Positions 1 through 5,128 of a DNA stretch of 5,734 nt are shown here, piece after piece. The stretch's first letter is position 1. Every line of letters begins with the position of its first letter. The notes beneath the pieces were generated by a model. That model was not told where the DNA came from, made no database searches, and saw nothing but the letters and a program-made list of their open reading frames with translations. The stretch spans positions 1-5,734 of the forward strand of contig JADDQX010000159.1 in the NCBI GenBank assembly GCA_016781115.1, in the 5' to 3' direction. The stretch is from Actinomycetota bacterium (GTDB taxonomy: Bacteria > Actinomycetota > CADDZG01 > WHSQ01). Position numbers and translations under genes: made by a program.

Positions 1-644
1 CCTACAGCGCTTCGAACCAGCACCGGCAGATCCGCCTCACGCACCCATCTGACCCAGTCGTCCATGGCGTCTTGAACCGGGTCGCCTGGGGGAGGTGGGA
101 CAAAGAAAGAATTGACTATTCCGGCGCGACGAGGCCCGATGAAGTTCTGCCTCTTTCGGAAGTCACCCTTTTCGTCATCTGGGCAGCGCGGATCTCCATC
201 TATCAACCGAGCGTGAAGCGTCTTGATCAAGCTCTGAGAAATCGGTCTCTCACGGATCAACTCGAATCCGAGCTCTGCGGTCCTAACGAAGCGCAATACC
301 TCGTCAACGTCTCGCGATTTCGGTTCATCCTCCAATAGCTCGGACTCGAAAACCTGTGGCAGGGTCGTGTATGTACCTTCCAAGGCCGACGTACTCACGG
401 CCTCTCGTCGAATCGCGGGACGGGCCACCAAGCGAGGGTTCGGAAGCCGTTTCCCGGCGCTATCGAGGCGACCCAGGGCATGCATTGCCTCTGCAAGTGC
501 CGCCCAAGTCGTGGCATCGAGATCGATTTGGGAAGGCAGCGGATGCGGTCGAAAAGCGAAATGATCAAAATGCCTACCCTCATGGGTCCCTGAAATAGGG
601 ACCAGGACGCCTAGAGGCGATTTCTCGAATTGCGCGATGTCCAT
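1..644 (-). CDS. Fic family protein (AMPylator), N-terminal part, cut by window edge
   Basis: This frame is open from an ATG at 644-642 to the left edge, giving 214 residues and no stop. The N-terminal region (about 35-100) has the Fic_N layout. It includes T85-S-A-L-E89-G90, which fits the (S/T)xxxE(G/N) inhibitory helix motif of self-inhibited Fic enzymes. Further on come GDFRKRQNFIG (160-170) and FVPPPP (181-186), both typical of the segment before the Fic core. The catalytic HPFxDGNGR loop would lie just beyond the window, so activity cannot be judged. Fic enzymes usually transfer AMP from ATP to a protein hydroxyl in the cytoplasm; many of this type carry a C-terminal winged helix and may bind their own promoter (family knowledge, not seen here). 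No Shine-Dalgarno precedes the ATG. A TAAACT box lies 7 nt upstream, which suggests a leaderless mRNA. The start touches a perfect inverted repeat. Confidence 0.92.
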   Translation of the reverse strand, partial: MDIAQFEKSPLGVLVPISGTHEGRHFDHFAFRPHPLPSQIDLDATTWAALAEAMHALGRLDSAGKRLPNPRLVARPAIRREAVSTSALEGTYTTLPQVFESELLEDEPKSRDVDEVLRFVRTAELGFELIRERPISQSLIKTLHARLIDGDPRCPDDEKGDFRKRQNFIGPRRAGIVNSFFVPPPPGDPVQDAMDDWVRWVREADLPVLVRSAV

Positions 645-676
645 AGATTCAAGTTTACACCGTCGAAACTTGAATC
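645..676. promoter_or_regulatory. Perfect 12+12 bp inverted repeat at the fic start: likely operator
   Basis: The left arm AGATTCAAGTTT (645-656) and the right arm AAACTTGAATCT (666-677) are exact reverse complements separated by 9 nt (657-665). The left arm directly adjoins the fic ATG (644-642). A dyad this long by chance is improbable in this length of DNA. Its position over the presumed -10 box and start suggests a dimeric repressor site, possibly bound by the Fic protein itself. A hairpin at the mRNA 5' end is the alternative, but it would be weak because the arms are AT-rich. Confidence 0.7.
652..657 (-). promoter_or_regulatory. Candidate -10 box of fic (TAAACT)
   Basis: On the minus strand TAAACT (657-652) lies 7 nt before the ATG, as expected for leaderless transcription starting at or near the A of the start codon. 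It sits inside the left arm of the inverted repeat, so a protein bound there would block RNA polymerase. No convincing -35 hexamer is seen. The call rests on position and the TANNNT pattern only. Confidence 0.4.
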
Positions 677-823
677 TTCAACGTGTGATTTCAAGGTGAC
701 TAGACACTCGCCACAGCAATTCAATTGTCGACCCGGGTACTAGACCTTGGAGTTCGTCGGGCGATCGTGCGCCCTTTGATTCAACTACTAGCGCTCAACT
801 TGAAATCAGCGCTCTGAGTTCAA
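677..823. repeat. Cluster of TTCAA/TTGAA half-sites in the fic/zincin-fragment intergenic region
   Basis: Beyond the two arms of the fic operator (TTCAA at 648, TTGAA at 670), TTCAA recurs at 677, 690, 720, 780 and 819, and TTGAA at 800. Several carry related flanks: GATTTCAAG (687-695) is the exact reverse complement of CTTGAAATC (799-807). The last two half-sites form an imperfect palindrome with arms 800-809 and 814-823, a 4-nt centre and 9 of 10 pairs. AGCGCTC is also directly repeated at 790 and 808. Eight half-sites in about 176 bases is far above random expectation (roughly 0.3 by base composition at 50% GC). The array looks like accessory operators of the same regulator as the fic dyad. 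There is no gene in this gap. Confidence 0.5.
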
Positions 824-857
824 TTATCGGCGCACGCGCCATCTCAATCCGAATGCG

Positions 858-1193
858 GTGCCATATCGCCGCCAGAGGCACCCGCCTCTCATGCACGACC
901 ACGACGCACCGATAGGAGGCGAGCGTATAGCCACGCGCATCGACGAACGCATGGAGCGACTACGCGCCGCGCCCACCGAAGGCAAGTCCATGCTCGCCGG
1001 AGTGCTGGGGATCGAACGGGATCGCGTGCTGGAAGCCGGAGGTCGAACCTTCTGCGCGGCCGTTGTCAAGCTCAAAGGCATCAGCGCTCTGAACGAGCTC
1101 TGGACGGCAGCAGACAACCTTCCGAACCTGGAGGAGATCAAAGATCCCTTCTCCTGGATGGAGCGCGTGCTCGTCGACGACGAAGCGGGCTGA
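858..1193 (+). pseudogene. C-terminal fragment of a zincin_2 (DUF2342-type) metalloprotease
   Basis: The 111-codon frame starts at GTG 858 (alternatives ATG 891 and ATG 951) and ends with TGA at 1191-1193. Residues of about 26-105 recall the tail of zincin_2/DUF2342 proteins: a leucine-rich MLAGVLGIE segment, then ISALNELW, then DNLPNLEEIKDP and FSWMERVL. In that family these follow a zinc-binding HExxH domain several hundred residues long. None of that domain is present, and the frame is closed by a TGA at 801-803, so this is probably a remnant left after loss of the 5' part. An AGGAGG at 914-919 is followed by ATA rather than a standard start in this frame, so it does not settle the start. 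The gene converges on the lipoprotein gene with 8 bases between stops. The family match is from memory of the C-terminal pattern and is moderate. The alternative is a short independent protein. Confidence 0.5.
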
Positions 1194-1201
1194 GTCTCTC
1201 G

Positions 1202-3085
1202 CTAGCGGGCGTCCCCCGTATAGCGGAACATCCACAGCCCGCTGTCTCGATCCGACACCAGGACGAGGGGCCTCCGAGCGCCTCGGGCAACGGGGAACAC
1301 GCCCCAGAAGTCGTTGCCGCCACGAGCGATGAAATGGCCGCGCTCGACGATCCCGCTTCGCTCGAACGAGACGACGCGGAACCCGCCTGCGTAGTAGGAG
1401 ATGTAGCCGAGATCGATGCCGCGGCGCGGGTCGGTCTTTATCTCGTGGATCGAAAGATGACCGCCTCCTCGCCGCGCGCGGCCGGCGTCGTCTGCCTGTG
1501 GGATCGCGTAGGCGTCTCGCCACTCCAAAGTGTCGGCGTCGTAGAGGTTCAGATAGCCGTAGCCGTCGAAGACCGACGCCACCTCTATCCGAACCCCGCG
1601 CTGTCCGATCTTGGGTTCGGCCCCCTCGCCGTATGAGACCTCGAGTCCGAATAGCTCGTGGAGCGCGGCGTGCGTCGTGCAGATCGCGTTGATCGTGACC
1701 TCGAAGCTCTCTGCTGCGGCCCCACACAGCGTGGCGTTCGGCTGATCATCTCCGGCGGCCCCCTCGTGAGAGTTCGGGATCACAACCGCGTCGTAGCCGG
1801 CCTCCTGCGCGAGGCGCACCTTGGTCGAAAAGAAGCACTCGCCGCGCTCGATCACGACGATCTTCTCGTCGCCCGCCCGCGTAGCCCGCGGCGGCGGGAG
1901 GCTTCCGCTGCAGCCGAGGCCGCCGAATAAAACGCGTCCACCGAGGCGATAGTCGTAGGTCTTGCCGACCGGCCGAGCCCAGTCGAACTCCTGAGCAGGA
2001 GCCTCGGAATCGCCGATACGCAGCTGAGTTCTGAAGGCCCCGAAGTCCTCGTCCGCTCCCAGGATGAGCTCGTTATCTGAGTCCCACGTCCCCTGGTGCG
2101 CGTTGCCTTCGGGAGGGGCGACACCGGTGACGGGATCGCGTCGCGGCCACTCGGTGTCTCCTAGATAACGCGGCTTCGCGGGATCGCTCACGTCGAGGGC
2201 GATGTAGCCGGCGTCCCAGTAAGACAGCAGCGCAGTCCAGCGCCCGTCGATCTTCTTCACCCAGAGGTCGTGGTGGTAGGTCGTGCCGCCAAAGGCGAGC
2301 CGGCGCTCAGCGTCGGGCCAGTCGTCGAGGCCGAATTCGCCCAGCAACTTCGGGTCGCTCGGGTCGGTGATCTCGATCACGTCGACGTTGTCGCGCTCTT
2401 CGTTGTCGGTGATGATCGAGAAGGCACGGTCGCCCGCGTCCCACGAGAAGAGGCTGTGGCTCGCATTCGCCCCAAGCTCGGGATGTTGGTCGAAGTCACC
2501 GAAGCCTTCGAACAGTGGCTTCGGATTGGCCGGGTCGGTCACGTCGAACGCGGAGATGCCGCCGTTGAAGGCCTCGTCCGGCCGACACGGCTCGAGGGAG
2601 ACCGTCAAAACGTCACCCCGGAAGTGCGGTGTGTCGAGGTGGATCAAGCTGATGCCTTCGCCGACGTAGCTGTTGCCGCCGACCTCTATGAACGCGACCT
2701 TCTTCGGAGCGCGGGGCCGGCGGATGTCGACCACGTGCACGCCTGCGTTGGGGCAGGTGGGTCGCCAGGCTGCAAGGTAGGCGTGTCCCGCGAGGGCGCC
2801 CACGTCGCCGATCCCGTTCGGTAGGTCCCCGAGTGGGAGGTGACTGACCAGCTCGACGTTGTGACGCGACGGGCCCTGCAAGCGAGCAGCAGGCCGGTCT
2901 TGCGAGCCGGAGTGGCGATGAGTGCCGCGGGCTTCAGCTTCAGCCGCAGGGCGTCGGGCACGATCGCGCGGCTCGAGCCTCGCCGTTGCCGAGCAGCCGA
3001 CGAGTGCAGTAGACAACGCGCAAAGAGCGACCAGCGCCTTCCGATACAGGGGAGACCTCCGGGTGACTAGGTGACCTCCACCCAA
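1202..3085 (-). CDS. Secreted lipoprotein with LVIVD-type repeats and an inserted PA domain
   Basis: The protein has 627 residues. The N terminus has a basic stretch (R9, R10, R15, K16), a hydrophobic core (about 17-30) and the lipobox L28-V29-G30-C31, so it should be exported and lipidated at C31. Four LVIVD-like repeats follow, with the pattern GxxxxDxxxPxxP: about 115-133, 176-193, 233-250 and 293-309 (for example ALDVSDPAKPRYLG). They suggest a beta-propeller on the cell surface. Residues of about 383-483 form a PA (protease-associated) domain, with VVIERGECFFSTKVRLAQEAGYDAVVI as its core; such domains usually lid or recruit ligands and have no catalysis. Propeller-like strands resume at about 498-625. 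No catalytic motif is visible, so the role (adhesion, scaffolding or binding) is open. The start is TTG, preceded by GGGAG 5 nt upstream; an upstream in-frame TAA excludes a longer form. CTG at 3049, behind GGAGG, is an alternative that would give a shorter signal peptide. Confidence 0.88.
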   Translation of the reverse strand: MGGGHLVTRRSPLYRKALVALCALSTALVGCSATARLEPRDRARRPAAEAEARGTHRHSGSQDRPAARLQGPSRHNVELVSHLPLGDLPNGIGDVGALAGHAYLAAWRPTCPNAGVHVVDIRRPRAPKKVAFIEVGGNSYVGEGISLIHLDTPHFRGDVLTVSLEPCRPDEAFNGGISAFDVTDPANPKPLFEGFGDFDQHPELGANASHSLFSWDAGDRAFSIITDNEERDNVDVIEITDPSDPKLLGEFGLDDWPDAERRLAFGGTTYHHDLWVKKIDGRWTALLSYWDAGYIALDVSDPAKPRYLGDTEWPRRDPVTGVAPPEGNAHQGTWDSDNELILGADEDFGAFRTQLRIGDSEAPAQEFDWARPVGKTYDYRLGGRVLFGGLGCSGSLPPPRATRAGDEKIVVIERGECFFSTKVRLAQEAGYDAVVIPNSHEGAAGDDQPNATLCGAAAESFEVTINAICTTHAALHELFGLEVSYGEGAEPKIGQRGVRIEVASVFDGYGYLNLYDADTLEWRDAYAIPQADDAGRARRGGGHLSIHEIKTDPRRGIDLGYISYYAGGFRVVSFERSGIVERGHFIARGGNDFWGVFPVARGARRPLVLVSDRDSGLWMFRYTGDAR

Positions 3086-3157
3086 GTTAGCTCCCGTGCC
3101 GACTTACGCGCGCACGGTCGGAGCGGCCTAGGTCTTCTGCTGAGCTCTCGACGCTAG

Positions 3158-3397
3158 GAAATAGCGATCTCCCTCGAAGACGGCCGCGTACGTGTGCGAC
3201 CCGTTGCGGTAACGAGGAGGCCGATCGAGTGTCGCCTCTCCGACAACGACCTTGCGCAACGGCTGCTGGCGACCGGAGACGCTGAGCTCGTCGAGGGAAA
3301 CAACTGGGGCGACAGGTTCTGGGGAATCTGTCGGGGAGAAGGCCGCAACGAGCTAGGGAAGATCTTGATGAAGGTGCGCGACGAGCTGCGCTCCTAG
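3158..3397 (+). pseudogene. C-terminal fragment of a NADAR family protein
   Basis: The frame opens after TAG 3155-3157; the first usual start is GTG 3194, giving 67 residues. The end matches the NADAR (YbiA/DUF1768) C terminus closely: LAQRLLATGDAELVEGN, then NWGDRFWGICRG, then GRNELGKILMKVRDEL. Intact NADAR proteins have about 150-160 residues, so roughly the first 90, including much of the ADP-ribose pocket, are missing. Weak similarity may extend up to residue ~5 of the GTG form. NADAR domains act on N-glycosidic or ADP-ribosyl substrates, and some reverse DNA guanine ADP-ribosylation as antitoxins to DarT (family knowledge). No partner toxin is seen here. The well-kept C terminus suggests recent truncation. 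The gene converges on hepT. A short functional protein is possible but unlikely. Confidence 0.72.
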
Positions 3398-3742
3398 GGC
3401 TGGGAAGCTTCCCCTATGAAGACAGACGCGTGATCGCGTCTCGCACTTCCCGAGATCTCTCACGGTGTCCCATACAACCTCAAGATCGATGGTCGCATAA
3501 GCATGGATGAGGAGGTTCCTAGTAGCGACCACCTCTCGCCACGGGATCTCAGGAGCCTTAGCTCGTGTGGTCTCAGAGACATGAGTTGCAGCTTCCCCAA
3601 TGACTTCGAGTTGGCGGATGACGGCATCTTGAACCATCTCGTTAGCGTGAAAGTCATCTTCACCGCCGGCCGTGTATCTGGTGATGCGATCAATCGCGTG
3701 GCCGATATCCGATAGGAATTGACGCTCGTCTCTAGGCTGCAA
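3353..3742 (-). CDS. hepT: HepT-type RNase toxin (DUF86/HEPN), apparent C-terminal frameshift
   Basis: HepT is the toxin of the MntA-HepT system, a HEPN ribonuclease that is silenced when MntA adds AMP units to its tyrosine. The catalytic Rx4HxY motif is R75-NLLI-H80-A-Y82, with Y82 the expected modified residue. The N-terminal helices (QFLSDIGHAIDRI, residues 8-20) and the QLEVIGEAATHVSE segment (44-57) are typical. The TTG start (3742-3740) overlaps the mntA stop by 11 bases, which indicates translational coupling; GGAGG lies about 12 nt upstream. Residues 99-129 do not look like HepT. Shifting by -1 after G98 (codon 3451-3449) instead gives EVRDAITRLSS and a TAG at 3416-3414. That restores a family-like end (109 residues) and removes the 45-base antisense overlap with the NADAR fragment. 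So the gene has probably lost one base, or the assembly has an error. Confidence 0.9.
   Translation of the reverse strand: MQPRDERQFLSDIGHAIDRITRYTAGGEDDFHANEMVQDAVIRQLEVIGEAATHVSETTRAKAPEIPWREVVATRNLLIHAYATIDLEVVWDTVRDLGKCETRSRVCLHRGSFPALGAQLVAHLHQDLP
3424..3441. repeat. Perfect hairpin just after the hepT frameshift point
   Basis: AGACGCG (3424-3430) and CGCGTCT (3435-3441) pair perfectly around a TGAT loop. In the hepT mRNA this 7-bp GC-rich stem begins 4 nt after the GGGAAG where the reading frame appears to shift. It could be a chance stem in coding sequence, a weak terminator-like element for either convergent gene (no T-run follows), or a ribosome-pausing structure. Confidence 0.35.
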
Positions 3743-4016
3743 TGAGTGGACGCGCCTCCGCCAAGATGCGGTTCTTGAGAAGGGGATGAAGACTTCTCTC
3801 CGTCAGGATCTCCACTCTTATGCCCAGCAGATCCTCGAGTGCAAGGCGTAGTCCGGCTATGTCAAAAAGTGTCGTTCCGCGCGGAAAGCTCATCAACAGG
3901 TCGAGGTCGCTATCGGGCCGCGCATCTCCCCTGGATCGGGACCCGAATATCCGGATGTCGCGCGCGCCGAAATCTGCGGCTATAGCCAGTATCTCGTCAA
4001 CCGGCAAATCATGCAT
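3732..4016 (-). CDS. mntA: MntA-type antitoxin, minimal nucleotidyltransferase
   Basis: The protein has 94 residues and spans the usual length of a minimal nucleotidyltransferase. The diagnostic GSx10DxD motif is complete: G25-S26, then D37-L-D39; the aspartates bind the metal and ATP. A third acidic position is probably E69 in VEIL. In the MntA-HepT system this enzyme AMPylates the HepT toxin on a tyrosine near its active site and thereby neutralises it in the cytoplasm. The ATG at 4016 has GAGGTGG 6 nt upstream. The stop at 3732-3734 lies inside hepT, so both are made from one mRNA with the antitoxin first. All key motifs are intact, in contrast with the shifted toxin C terminus. Confidence 0.95.
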   Translation of the reverse strand: MHDLPVDEILAIAADFGARDIRIFGSRSRGDARPDSDLDLLMSFPRGTTLFDIAGLRLALEDLLGIRVEILTERSLHPLLKNRILAEARPLIAA

Positions 4017-4040
4017 ATGTGACCACCTCGCTCACCGCTG

Positions 4041-4062
4041 AGGATAGCCAAAACGTGTGACG
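4041..4062 (-). promoter_or_regulatory. Candidate mntA-hepT promoter (CGTCACA-N9-TATCCT)
   Basis: On the minus strand CGTCACA (4062-4056) is followed after 9 nt by TATCCT (4046-4041). The box ends 24 nt before the mntA ATG, leaving room for a short leader with its Shine-Dalgarno. The same GWCACA-N9-TANNCT arrangement occurs upstream of three nearby genes. No TTGACA-like -35 is found at the usual 17-nt spacing. Confidence 0.5.
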
Positions 4063-4071
4063 TCTGGGGGC

Positions 4072-4257
4072 CTAGGCCCGTCGGCCGCGCCTTAGTTGAC
4101 GGCGCTCTTCCTCCGTAGCCGGCTGAACCATCGGAAGACGGTAGATGGATCCAGCGGGCTCGGTCGGGCGATATGAGATGCGAGCATCGGCCGGAGCATC
4201 AGACAGGTGATATCGGGTGCCCGTGAAAGTGATGTTCGTTCTATCCATCTTCCTCAT
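4072..4257 (-). CDS. Small basic protein of unknown function, overlaps DUF3467 gene
   Basis: A 61-residue product from ATG 4257 begins MRKMDRTNITFTG and ends in the very basic QLRRGRRA. The start is favoured because GGAGG lies 9 nt upstream, inside the end of the DUF3467 gene. ATG 4248 or a longer form from 4278 are alternatives. It overlaps the upstream gene by 17 bases, which is typical of translational coupling, so the two form one operon. No signal peptide, membrane segment or family match is recognised. Nucleic-acid or ribosome contact by the arginine-rich tail is only a guess. Confidence 0.6.
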   Translation of the reverse strand: MRKMDRTNITFTGTRYHLSDAPADARISYRPTEPAGSIYRLPMVQPATEEERRQLRRGRRA

Positions 4258-4552
4258 CGTTCCGCGCCTCCGGAGCATGGACCTCTCCGTACATGGCCTC
4301 GTACTGCGTCATGTTGGCATTCAGCGCCTTCAGGACCTCAAAGATCAATGTTACGGGAATCTTGACGCGAGACACCACCAGGCACGGCACCTTGACCCCC
4401 GTCTCGCTCGGCTGCGCTCGCTCCGCGACGGCGAAGTCGAGGGTGAACTCGTAGGCGGTATGCCACACCGCTAGAAGATTTGCGTAAACACCTGCCTCGA
4501 CTTCGGGAGGGACCCGGAAGTCGAACTCCATAGGCGAATCAGATGGGCTCAT
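4241..4552 (-). CDS. DUF3467 family protein
   Basis: The protein has 103 residues, about the normal length for DUF3467. Family hallmarks are visible: VPPEVEAGVYANLLAVWH (14-31), followed by TAYEFTLDFAV (32-42), then SRVKIPVTLIFEVLKALNAN (61-80) and an acidic tail (EARNDEEDG). It is probably a soluble, mixed alpha/beta protein; the family has no established function. The ATG at 4552 has AAGGAG with about 4 nt spacing. It heads a two-gene leftward operon with the 61-residue ORF. Its candidate promoter shares a motif with that of mntA and of the divergent small membrane gene across the 126-base gap. Confidence 0.87.
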   Translation of the reverse strand: MSPSDSPMEFDFRVPPEVEAGVYANLLAVWHTAYEFTLDFAVAERAQPSETGVKVPCLVVSRVKIPVTLIFEVLKALNANMTQYEAMYGEVHAPEARNDEEDG

Positions 4553-4579
4553 CGGGCTCCTTCCTAGAGACTCGGAGAG

Positions 4580-4601
4580 AGCTTAGGAACCACCTGTGAC
4601 A
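4580..4601 (-). promoter_or_regulatory. Candidate DUF3467 promoter (TGTCACA-N9-TAAGCT)
   Basis: On the minus strand TGTCACA (4601-4595) lies 9 nt before TAAGCT (4585-4580). The box ends 27 nt before the ATG, which is compatible with a short leader carrying the Shine-Dalgarno. TTGTCA resembles a -35 hexamer, but the spacing to the -10 is 11 rather than 17 nt. A 7-bp inverted repeat (AGGAACC 4585-4591, GGTTCCT 4620-4626) brackets this region and may be an operator. Confidence 0.5.
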
Positions 4602-4650
4602 ATTAAGCCGACATCTCGCGGTTCCTCTTCGCGACCGTCGTCGGAGAAAC

Positions 4651-4672
4651 TGACACACCTTGTGCATAGCCT
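4651..4672 (+). promoter_or_regulatory. Candidate promoter of small membrane gene (TGACACA-N9-TAGCCT)
   Basis: TGACACA (4651-4657) is followed after 9 nt by TAGCCT (4667-4672), only 6 nt before ATG 4679, which suggests a leaderless mRNA. Ten bases, CTGACACACC, are identical to the element at 4861, and the distance to the -10 box is also identical. Confidence 0.5.
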
Positions 4673-4678
4673 TGCTGC

Positions 4679-4864
4679 ATGATCGAGATGCTGGTGATCG
4701 CCATGGTGGGAGCGATCCTTCTCGCGGTCCCCGTCATGCTCGTCATCTACCGGGCCGTGGGCAACCTCATCGACTGGGTGATCCTCACGTTCGGGAACCC
4801 GGAGGCTGTTGAGCGCCTGAAACGCGAGCGAGGCTGGAGCGACGGGGGGCGCCCGAAAACCTGA
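4679..4864 (+). CDS. Small single-pass membrane protein, unknown function
   Basis: The 61-residue product has a hydrophobic helix at about 4-24 (LVIAMVGAILLAVPVMLVIY), a second hydrophobic or amphipathic stretch at 29-38 and a charged, soluble tail (PEAVERLKRERGWSDGG). It has no family that I recognise. There is no Shine-Dalgarno before ATG 4679, but a TAGCCT box 6 nt upstream fits leaderless translation; ATG 4703 is a shorter alternative. The TGA stop (4862-4864) lies inside the promoter element of the next gene. Small membrane proteins in TA-rich regions can be toxins or effectors, but nothing here proves that. Confidence 0.65.
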   Translation: MIEMLVIAMVGAILLAVPVMLVIYRAVGNLIDWVILTFGNPEAVERLKRERGWSDGGRPKT

Positions 4865-4883
4865 CACACCCTCTCCTTACTCT
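4862..4883 (+). promoter_or_regulatory. Candidate promoter of the HAIERYQQRV gene (TGACACA-N9-TACTCT)
   Basis: TGACACA (4862-4868) lies 9 nt before TACTCT (4878-4883), which ends 27 nt before ATG 4911. Alignment with the promoter at 4651-4672, including the A-rich bases just upstream (GAGAAA against GAAAAC), shows clear similarity through the -10 box. This indicates a duplicated or co-regulated promoter. Confidence 0.5.
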
Positions 4884-4910
4884 GAGAAAGCACGACGAGA
4901 AGGAGGGGAG

Positions 4911-5126
4911 ATGGGGATCGACGCGCGTATCAGCGCTCACGCGATCGAGCGGTACCAGCAGCGGGTGGCGCCTTGCTCCAGGAGAGCCGCTCGCGAAGCA
5001 CTGCAGAGCCTGCTCGAAAAGGGGCGGGTGACCGAAAAAGGTCCAACTCCACTGGAGGTTGAGAACGAGTTCGGCCGCCGTTCGTCGAACGTAGTCGGCC
5101 CCGCCGGCTCAGAGAGTTCGGAATAG
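4911..5126 (+). CDS. Small protein with HAIERYQQRV motif, unknown function
   Basis: The 71-residue protein starts at ATG 4911 behind a strong AGGAGGGGAG. The N-terminal half (ISAHAIERYQQRV, 7-19, then RRAAREALQSLLEKGRV, 24-40) recalls small bacterial and phage proteins of the HAxERYxxRV type. Those usually continue as longer beta-rich domains, so this one may be truncated after about residue 45. The C-terminal part (LEVENEFGRRSSN and on) is polar and featureless. The function is unknown. It is followed after only 2 bases by the next gene, so the pair is probably co-transcribed. Confidence 0.65.
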   Translation: MGIDARISAHAIERYQQRVAPCSRRAAREALQSLLEKGRVTEKGPTPLEVENEFGRRSSNVVGPAGSESSE

Positions 5127-5128
5127 CT

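Noticed and set aside
759..774. GGGCG/CGCCC stem followed by TTT, resembling a terminator
   Set aside because: The stem is only 5 bp, the T-run is 3, and no rightward gene lies upstream for it to end.
960..1727. Long open frame antisense to the lipoprotein gene end and the zincin fragment
   Set aside because: It is arginine-rich, has no family-like motif, and lies over two better-supported genes; it is typical of a high-GC shadow frame.
2270..2824. 184-codon plus-strand frame inside the lipoprotein gene
   Set aside because: It is antisense to clear LVIVD repeats, has no recognisable domain and no convincing ribosome binding site.
3402..3413. 12-bp palindrome GGGAAGCTTCCC between the convergent NADAR and hepT ends
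   Set aside because: One or two perfect 12-bp palindromes are expected by chance in a window of this size, and no T-run makes it a terminator. GGGCCTAGGCCC at 4068-4079 is rejected for the same reason.
4056..4060. TCACA near mntA as half of a CRP-type site
   Set aside because: The partner TGTGA at the required 6-nt spacing is absent, here and at the other three promoters.
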